From positions 17,429,501 to 17,493,500 of the forward strand of contig NC_088310.1 of assembly GCF_910592395.1 (NCBI RefSeq): a stretch of 64,000 bases of DNA. Direction: 5' to 3'. Within the stretch, counting starts at the first letter, position 1, and each line of letters starts with the position of its first letter. Under the pieces are notes generated by a model that made no database searches, was not told the origin of the DNA, and was given only the letters and a program-made list of their open reading frames with translations. This stretch comes from Lineus longissimus. Its lineage: Eukaryota > Nemertea > Pilidiophora > Heteronemertea > Lineidae. A program made the translations under genes and the position numbers. Positions 56,908 through 64,000 of the stretch are shown here, piece by piece.

Positions 56908-59399
56908 CTACAAGTAATTTGGATTCTAATCACAAGCGAGCTAACACCATGATGTTACATTGTCGTCCGATAAGAGCGGGTCTAACAAACATTGATCAAT
57001 AATCGATTAAATTCTTGTTCAATCTGTGTTTGGTTGATGTTATTAGGTGAAGAAAAATCTCTTATATTAGTCTTGAATCAAATTCCGTTTAGCGTTCGAA
57101 TAGATCTATGTGCCCAGCAAATATACAATCAGAAAATTGCTATCGTCTGCTTGGACATTCGCGAATAGCTTGAGGTAAACCTTGTTCATTAAACTCTCTA
57201 TAGAAGCGAGGTTGCGACAGACGGGAAACCACAACCATCAGATTCGCGTAATGGGCGCTCTTGCAAGGTAAACATGTTGATACTTCGGCCCCGGGACTTC
57301 GGTACATAATTGCTCCAATAATTGGTAGTGTTGAATATTATTTGTAATCTTACCGATAATGTTTGGATTGTCGGGGTGAATAATTATGCGATCAATTCGC
57401 TCATTCTTTAGTTCTCAAAAAATAAATACAGACGTACAACAACAAACCATTTCACAGCGACAATCACTATTCTGATCCTGTATATCCTACTTGGGGCACA
57501 ACGCATTATAAAACATTCTGATAAAAGACTATCATCAAAAACGTATTAATTCGAAGTAGTACGTTTTCTTATCATTCAAAAAAAGTGCGAATGTTTTCCG
57601 CAGAACAGTGGGTTTTTTTTAATTTCAACATGACTGCGCCGTGAACCCATATAGTACCGCCAGCAAAGGCCGGAACTATGCACTGAGACGCGGGTCGGTC
57701 ACTGTCTGCTTACATTAGTGGTTATTATTGTAATCACGTGACTGGCCCCTCCCACCAGGATTTTGGAGGTTACCAGGAGGAAAGTATCCAATAGAAGAGT
57801 CCGTTGCCATTTTGAACAAAAGAATCTATCAACACTCATTGGGTATTTATAGCTATGCGTTTTAATTCGTCAGATTGAATAATATAGGGATACATTACAG
57901 ATAGCATTTGACTTCCAAATTAACAAAAGAATCAAAGCGAAAATTAGTCGAAATGAAACATCACCACTATAAGCAAAACACCATTGTAATAGCACACTAC
58001 ATTTTCATGGATTGAAATACAATGATACATTACAGGAAGGTCCATGCAAAAAGTATAAACACCCGAATACGAGACAAGACCACAATTGATTTTTTAAGCC
58101 TTTTTAGCAGTTAAATTGTCAATGTTTGACCGCGACGCATCAAATACTGCGTGGGGTTGTGAATCTGAAATTTTGATATGATATTCCGGACAGTCGGGCA
58201 AGTAAATGGTGAAAAATAACTGGTAGTTGACCACGGAAATTTTTTGATAATCGACAAATTAGACAGACTTTGATATTTCCACTCTTTTCAGCCAACTGGC
58301 AGAAAAAAACTCAAAACACGCCCCCTATTACCCAATTAGCAAAATTCGAAATTAATTTTTTCATCAAATAGTTTCTTTATATCTGTAGACTTGCCACAGC
58401 AAATATTTTTTCAATACCTCTCCAAATATGTACTTGAGAGTTAAAAACATGCACTCGTCCAATTGATAGGCCTCGACCATCCAACCTATGAATATTCATT
58501 CGTGGTCTTGTCTCATACCGGCCCGATACACCAAGGGAAACTTTTGAACAAAACCTGATGTGTTAACCGATTTAGGGACTCTGCCCGGCGTGTGCTGTCG
58601 CCCAGTCGACGCTAAGTGGTCTGCCTACCTGATCGGTCGAGGCTGATAAAAATCAACGCTGTTACCTCACCCAAAAAAAATTCATTGTTGGTATGATCAT
58701 GCGATAATTGACATACTGATGTCTTTTCAAATTTTCATGGATTTGGCGTGGATGTGTCAGCGCTTTCAAACAATGGCGGCACGATCAAGGCTAAACTTGT
58801 CTTGAGTTTAAAGGCTGAATTGTTCTTAACAGTTAGCCACCAGCCTTTTAAGCAGGGGCGGATCAAGCCCCCCCCCCCCCCACCCCACCCACCCCTGCCA
58901 AACGCGCGTTTTGAACGGGGCCCAGAAAAACATTTGAGATCTAAGTGGTTTAGTTGCGTTTTCCTCGTATCTGATAACAACTTACGTGTTTCGTTTTCAT
59001 GAAAAAAATGATTGTTTTCTAACACGGATTTTGTTATTTGTTGAACCGACAGAAACAGCGTGCTATTTCGTGAATCTGAAACAAAAATTTTTATAAGTGT
59101 AAAGTGACAAAAACTTCAGACATTCTGCAAAATTAACAAAATCCTTTCTTCTGAAAAAAAGTCGCAATTGAATGTTCTGCATGCACATGCAGAGGACACT
59201 GTACAGATGAGCTCATAAAATGTATTATAGGAGCACGTATATAGATGCAAACCTAACCAGTCGCACAGCGGTGCATGCAGGGCGTGGTAATAGTAACTGG
59301 TCTTTCGACACCGAAGGTGTATATTTATATATATATATATAAATTGCGCATTTGAACGATGCGGCAAACATATTTGGAGACAATGGGCGGATGGGCGGA

Positions 59400-59422
59400 C
59401 CCCCCCCCCCCCCCCCCCCCCC
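59400..59422. repeat. Poly-C tract (23 C)
   Basis: Uninterrupted C run 3' of the GVIN-like gene. Length may be unreliable in assemblies. Confidence 0.9.
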
Positions 59423-59620
59423 TTGGATCCGCACCTGTTTAAGTTTTCTTGAGTACTATGCCAGGGAGCATTTTACTTGACTTCGTGGATTTCAGCCATA
59501 AATCTTCCGGGGAATCATTGTAATGAATTGTTGGTGCCATATACCTGTAGTTTGTATGGAAACAGGGCATGGTCAGCCTAACGACCAGCCACACATACAG
59601 GCACAGATTGTCCAATTCAG

Positions 59621-59626
59621 TTTATT
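59621..59626 (-). terminator. Candidate polyadenylation signal of the GVIN-like gene
   Basis: TTTATT on the plus strand (AATAAA on minus) lies 9 bases past the stop codon, implying a very short 3' UTR if used. Confidence 0.45.
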
Positions 59627-59635
59627 ACCTCCGAT

Positions 59636-62600
59636 TCAATGTTTGTACTTGTGGAGGCTTTGGATAGCTTGTACCTTGGTGATTTTATACCATCTTTCAT
59701 CTAGCTTTGGCATGTCCTCTGCCCCATGAAACCCTGTCAGTTTCTCAAGGTACCTTGCCATGAACCACATCCAGTACTCGTTCGAGTCTGGGACAGGATT
59801 TGGAGCGATCTCCCAGTCTGGGTAGTAGTCAATGTAGTCGCGGTACTTGTGCCACACCTCCACACCTGGTTCGGGGCCCTGTTGTCTGCAAGGCCTGCAA
59901 GGCCTGCACATGCACCTAAAGGAGCGAGTCGATTGGACATTGTAGTTGCACGTTTCAGTCAGTAGCTCACGCGTCTGCAGCAACTTCTGGCCACTGATTC
60001 CTTCTGGTCGGTGTTGTATGCATTGGTGACGTTGTTTGTGGTCACTCAGCCACCTGCAGGGGGCATTACAGAAAGGACATTGTTTCTTGCATCCCCACAG
60101 TTTGTCAAACACCATTTTGAACGGGGTCTCCGGGCCCTCCCACTTGTAACTTCTAGCTTTTGTAAGCCTGATGTTTTCCCGTATCTTCTTCCTGATATTT
60201 TCGATGCGTTTTTGCAGTTCGACATGGAGATTTTTAAAGTCAGTCACCCTGTACTTGATTATATCGAACAAGCCCTGCTCAGAGAGACCCAGCTGAAACG
60301 AACGTAACTTACCGATCCACTGCTCGATGGTAGGGTTATCCTCGATTTGGATATAGGTGAGTGTAGCATCGAATGCATTTTCAAAAATCAGGAAGATGTT
60401 ACGAACCCAGAGCTCGCGGAGTTTCAGGTATTCATGAGTATGTTCCTTTCCACAGCCCATTTTACCACTGGTTTCTAGTTGCTCAACCTCAGCCACCACG
60501 TCAGGACCTCCATAAGCTCTCTCGTCGTCTTTTGGAAAGTACATCTTCTCCATGAAACGCTTAAACCAGAGTTCGGCATAGGATGCAGAATCTCGAATGA
60601 ACGAACTGTAGTAACCAAAGTTATCTTTCTCTGCAAGGTCTTCCAGTACCTTTGTCATCAAGAAGAATTTGTCGTCGTTGAAGTATTGGCGTGTGTGACT
60701 GATCATTTTCAAGGGCAAATCTATTCGTATCATTCTGCTAATAGCATCATTGAGCAGGGCACCCATCAGGTCCGCTGCTATGATTTCAGCTTCTCGATTA
60801 CGGACAGTACTCTCAAACTCATGCCAGAGACGTTTCTCGAAATTGTCAAGCTTGCCGAGTAGGCCGTGCTCGTTCTCATATGTCCGTTGCATATGGACAA
60901 ACTGCTGTGTGGCATATCTGCATACATGGACAGTTAGCTTCACTTTGAAGTGTGGTAGGAACATGAAATGACCACTAGTGCCTGCAGCGTCCCGATTGTG
61001 ACTTTCGATACCATCAGCCACCAGCTTGACAATCTGTTCTACAAATCTACGCTGAAACTTGTTGTCTTTTGAGCATATTTCCGACAGACTCAGTTCAGTC
61101 TTTCTCATAATAGTATCAGTGGTCGTCCATGCAAAGCTGAGTTGTTTGCTGATCTCATCGGGGTCTTCCTCATAGCCTCCCAGGTCAAATGTTGGACTCT
61201 GCACAACACTGAGGTGGTCTTTGGTCAGCTGGATATCCACCATACTGTCAAGAAGGCTGGTGTATGCATTTACTGTTTCGTGGATTGGCTGAGCAGCCAG
61301 CTCTGGCCGTAAATGGATTCCATCCGTGCTAAACCTTTCTCGGAGTACTTGTTCTACATCGCCAGCAATCTTCATCATACAATCCCTCGGTTTTTTCAAG
61401 TTCAGGTTCGTCATAACCCCTTGCCACATTTTGTCGAAGTCTTCCCGTATTTCACTGTCTGTCATGGATCTACCCTTCAGGCTACTCGAGAGGTCATTCG
61501 CTTTTTCCTGTATCAAGTGCTCGATGTCTTTTCTGTTAGACCCTAGATCAGCCCTTCGGTTATCTCCTAACCTCTTGATTTCTTCTTGACCTTCAATCAG
61601 ACAGATCTGCGCTGTGCTATGCAGGGATGACTTCTTCTCCTCTTTCCACTGGATTGATATGTACCTCAGATTGTCCTCCTCAAAGTAGTTATTGAGTTGT
61701 TTTTCACATTCTTCAACTTTCTCATGGCAAATGCTCTCCATATCGGCAACCATAACAATGCATTTCTCTCTCAGGTTTTCTTCGTTCTCACATTCGTCAA
61801 GCCTCTTCTCAGCTGTTTCCTGAAGCCAAGCAGTAAGATGATTCTTGAGCTGCCACGACATTTCTCTGAAGAAGCCTTCCAGTTTGACGTACGCCTTGAT
61901 TGAAAGGCTGCTACGGAAGGTGAAGACGAAATCTTCAGATAGAATTCCATTCCAAAGATCTTCAATGTGAGTCTCCATGTCATCGAATGTTAGGAACCTC
62001 TCTTTCTTCAGAGCTATATCATTCATGATGCAATCCCTGACCTCTTGAACCCTCTTGCTATAGCCAGGATTGGTCGGAGCCATCGGTGGATCACCTTGCC
62101 AGAGGTCAGAAAAATACCAGACATGCTTTTCCTCATGGAAGTCTATGACCTTCTTGAAGGTCATAACATCAGTGATATTTTCCTGAATGGCAGCTTGTTT
62201 GGCCATTTCGTCCAAGCTCTCAAGCAACTGGTGTCTTCCCTGTATCATCTGCTCGTTGGCTGCAACCCCAGCGACGTTCTGGTGAGTAAAGATGCAGGAC
62301 TGTTGCAGTTTGATGTTCCTATTTACGATCTTCATTCGGAGGAAGGCATGGACTGCTATTTGTAGCACATCCTTCATCTCAGCAATGTTCTCACCCTTTA
62401 TGTTCAGGATTGTGACATCTCCCAATCCTATGACCAATGTTGCTAGCTCGTTGTCGTGGTTGTAATCATCTGTACCAAGTTCTGGGGCTCGCAGTCCCTC
62501 TGTGTCTATCACCATTATGTAATCGTATGGTAGATTCCTATCAACACTGAAAAGTTGCATGTAAAGCCCCCTAGTGCACCGCCCAGCGCTGACGGGGAAC

Positions 62601-64000
62601 TGGAGACCGAACATTGTGTTGAGGAGCGTTGACTTACCAGAGCTCTGAACTCCAAGAACTGAAATAACAAAGATTTTCTTGTTGCCAGCAACTTCCCTCA
62701 AACTTCTGAAGATTGCCTTTATCCAGCAAAGTGGTACAACAGATGCATTGCCATCCATTATCTCTATCGGCTGTCCTTGAAGTAACAACTTAGCCGCCAT
62801 CACTGGATAATTTGGTAGGCGGTTGCGAACATCTTGACTCTGCTTTTCAGCTGTTTCAAAGGCTGCTTCGTAGATCTGGCCAGCCTCTCGCAGAAGGTGC
62901 TCGAGTCCAAAGGAGGCATCAAGGAGGTTTTGTCCGGCAACGTCTATATCTTGCTTTAGTTGATCTAGGTCGGCTGCTCGGTCATCTTTCCCCTTCACTA
63001 CACGGAAACGGGTCCAGCACTCCAAGTATTGCTGTCTCAATGCTGGCAGGGTTTCCCTTGACCTGCTGTCGAAGTAGAGACGCAGCCATTGTAAAAGGAA
63101 GGACACCGTTTTGAGGTTATCAATGTTGTCATGAAGACTCTCAGTGAACTGTTGCATCAACTCATGTCTGTATTTGAAGCGCTCGAGTTGCTTCATGCGA
63201 TATTTTGCCTTCTCGTCTTGCAGGCGAAGTTTCTCGTTGAAAGTTGAAGGATTCGTCTTGGTGCCTGATCGTAGCTGCTTGCGTTGATGCTCACTCCACT
63301 TCAACCAAAGCTTTCCCTGCAGGGGCAGCATCTCCTCTTTACAGTCCTTGAGTGATCTATCTTTCATCAGATATGTTATCTTTTCAGCAAGAGCCTTTCC
63401 CCGCTGGCAGTCAGTGTCGTCCTCATCAATGGAAATACCTTGCTTCTTCACAAGAGAACAAACTCCCTCAAGGGTTCTCTGACCTGCGGTCATAAGAATC
63501 TGTGTGATCCTTGACCTTATATCACGCGTGATTTCGCTGCAGCTTCGGGGATTTCCCTTGTGGAAGCATAATACCACGTTGCGCGGTTTCAACTGGCTAT
63601 TTGTTTCGGTATTGTATTCAAGAAAGGTTTTCTGCATCTTGGTTCTTTCGGGAATATTTGCCTGTGTGCACGTTACTACCAACATGACTTGGTTATTTGT
63701 CCCGTGAATACTTTTGAGTGTCTTGAGGGCATCGTCATCTAGCAAGTCTGCAAACTCAATGAGAACAACGACTGCTGACGATATAGTTGCCAACATCCGC
63801 AGTTGTTTGCGTTTTTCAATGGAATTACCTCTCAGATTGAGAAACATGGTTGGCTTTTGTGCGAAGCTGTCAGATTTCTCTGATGGAAGACTCCACGCAG
63901 CCTCGACCATGCCAGTGGCCAACTGTCGTTTACGCCTTCCACCAATGCAATCACCATGGAAGAAAGTCGGATGGCTCTGGTCACTGATGACGTCATTCAT
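59636..64000 (-). CDS. GVIN/VLIG-type very large interferon-inducible-like GTPase, 5' end outside the window
   Basis: 1454 codons without an intron, open to the window edge. Vertebrate GVIN1/VLIG proteins are also encoded by one giant exon and are about 2,400 residues, so roughly the first third is probably missing; the ATG at 64000 is not necessarily the start. Residues here: a degenerate GTPase-like segment (FADLLDDDALKTLKSIHG, about 83-100); a long helical region with QWLRLYF and LECWTRF; the main G domain with P-loop GVQSSGKST (450-458), CTRGLYMQL and G3 DTEGLRAPE (499-507); a long coiled region; then a C-terminal zinc-like cluster CKKQCPFCNAPC..H..H..HRPEGISG (about 1301-1335). The end has YPDWEI and ITKVQAIQSL, as in the family. 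Cytosolic; in vertebrates linked to interferon responses. Immune function in this animal is inference. Confidence 0.9.
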   Translation of the reverse strand: MNDVISDQSHPTFFHGDCIGGRRKRQLATGMVEAAWSLPSEKSDSFAQKPTMFLNLRGNSIEKRKQLRMLATISSAVVVLIEFADLLDDDALKTLKSIHGTNNQVMLVVTCTQANIPERTKMQKTFLEYNTETNSQLKPRNVVLCFHKGNPRSCSEITRDIRSRITQILMTAGQRTLEGVCSLVKKQGISIDEDDTDCQRGKALAEKITYLMKDRSLKDCKEEMLPLQGKLWLKWSEHQRKQLRSGTKTNPSTFNEKLRLQDEKAKYRMKQLERFKYRHELMQQFTESLHDNIDNLKTVSFLLQWLRLYFDSRSRETLPALRQQYLECWTRFRVVKGKDDRAADLDQLKQDIDVAGQNLLDASFGLEHLLREAGQIYEAAFETAEKQSQDVRNRLPNYPVMAAKLLLQGQPIEIMDGNASVVPLCWIKAIFRSLREVAGNKKIFVISVLGVQSSGKSTLLNTMFGLQFPVSAGRCTRGLYMQLFSVDRNLPYDYIMVIDTEGLRAPELGTDDYNHDNELATLVIGLGDVTILNIKGENIAEMKDVLQIAVHAFLRMKIVNRNIKLQQSCIFTHQNVAGVAANEQMIQGRHQLLESLDEMAKQAAIQENITDVMTFKKVIDFHEEKHVWYFSDLWQGDPPMAPTNPGYSKRVQEVRDCIMNDIALKKERFLTFDDMETHIEDLWNGILSEDFVFTFRSSLSIKAYVKLEGFFREMSWQLKNHLTAWLQETAEKRLDECENEENLREKCIVMVADMESICHEKVEECEKQLNNYFEEDNLRYISIQWKEEKKSSLHSTAQICLIEGQEEIKRLGDNRRADLGSNRKDIEHLIQEKANDLSSSLKGRSMTDSEIREDFDKMWQGVMTNLNLKKPRDCMMKIAGDVEQVLRERFSTDGIHLRPELAAQPIHETVNAYTSLLDSMVDIQLTKDHLSVVQSPTFDLGGYEEDPDEISKQLSFAWTTTDTIMRKTELSLSEICSKDNKFQRRFVEQIVKLVADGIESHNRDAAGTSGHFMFLPHFKVKLTVHVCRYATQQFVHMQRTYENEHGLLGKLDNFEKRLWHEFESTVRNREAEIIAADLMGALLNDAISRMIRIDLPLKMISHTRQYFNDDKFFLMTKVLEDLAEKDNFGYYSSFIRDSASYAELWFKRFMEKMYFPKDDERAYGGPDVVAEVEQLETSGKMGCGKEHTHEYLKLRELWVRNIFLIFENAFDATLTYIQIEDNPTIEQWIGKLRSFQLGLSEQGLFDIIKYRVTDFKNLHVELQKRIENIRKKIRENIRLTKARSYKWEGPETPFKMVFDKLWGCKKQCPFCNAPCRWLSDHKQRHQCIQHRPEGISGQKLLQTRELLTETCNYNVQSTRSFRCMCRPCRPCRQQGPEPGVEVWHKYRDYIDYYPDWEIAPNPVPDSNEYWMWFMARYLEKLTGFHGAEDMPKLDERWYKITKVQAIQSLHKYKH

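Larger units (their letters stand above)
56908..59635. other. Intergenic DNA upstream of the unknown gene and downstream of the GVIN-like gene
   Basis: No coding frame is recognised. Contains C-rich tracts (about 58869-58880; 23 C at 59400-59422), a (TA)n stretch (about 59325-59341) and GGGGCGGATC / GGATCCGC motifs next to the C tracts. The latter look like ends of decayed transposons. Confidence 0.5.

Noticed and set aside
59726-63114. Many 60-130 residue plus-strand frames
   Set aside because: All are antisense shadows of the GVIN-like coding sequence.

Overview
The window looks like nuclear DNA of a bilaterian invertebrate animal. Its genes have many short exons with GT-AG introns, it has no operons or ribosome binding sites, and introns and intergenic DNA are crowded with short inverted-repeat transposons (MITEs), minisatellites and truncated LINEs. 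The gene set (nicotinic-like Cys-loop receptors, a DDHD1-type phospholipase, a SMIM12 homologue, a GVIN/VLIG-type giant GTPase) fits a lophotrochozoan or an invertebrate deuterostome. I cannot decide which from sequence alone. All exon boundaries below were read by eye from splice signals and reading-frame phase.

Left part (1-29 kb). A Penelope-like reverse-transcriptase fragment lies at the left edge. Then come two divergent, head-to-head Cys-loop receptor genes with identical 8-exon structures: LGIC-1 (1402-5140, minus) and LGIC-2 (9217-14331, plus). The 3' half of LGIC-2 and its downstream flank were tandemly duplicated with a 4-base microhomology junction (unit 11439-16190, copied at 16187-27082). 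The second copy is a broken receptor pseudogene. Its last exon has been replaced by about 6.9 kb holding an intronless gene for an unrecognised secreted protein (20076-21068, minus), a 958-base palindrome and a 5'-truncated LINE.

Middle part (29-49 kb). One gene fills this part: a complete 14-exon, minus-strand DDHD1-like phospholipase A1 (29098-48690, 719 codons predicted). Its introns carry a CR1/Jockey-type LINE tail, 119-base and 56-base tandem arrays, and MITEs of at least six families.

Right part (49-64 kb). Two tiny single-pass membrane proteins sit in tandem on the plus strand: a SMIM12 homologue (51416-51670) and a second one (51824-52039) that may be DUF4748-like. A multi-exon minus-strand gene of unknown function follows (54889-56907). 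A GVIN-type very large GTPase ends the window (59636-64000, minus) and runs off its right edge.

The genes do not form a pathway. The most notable points are the receptor pair, which keeps the Cys-loop scaffold but has lost the acetylcholine-binding residues and has an altered pore lining; the well-resolved duplication and insertion history; and the orphan secreted protein.
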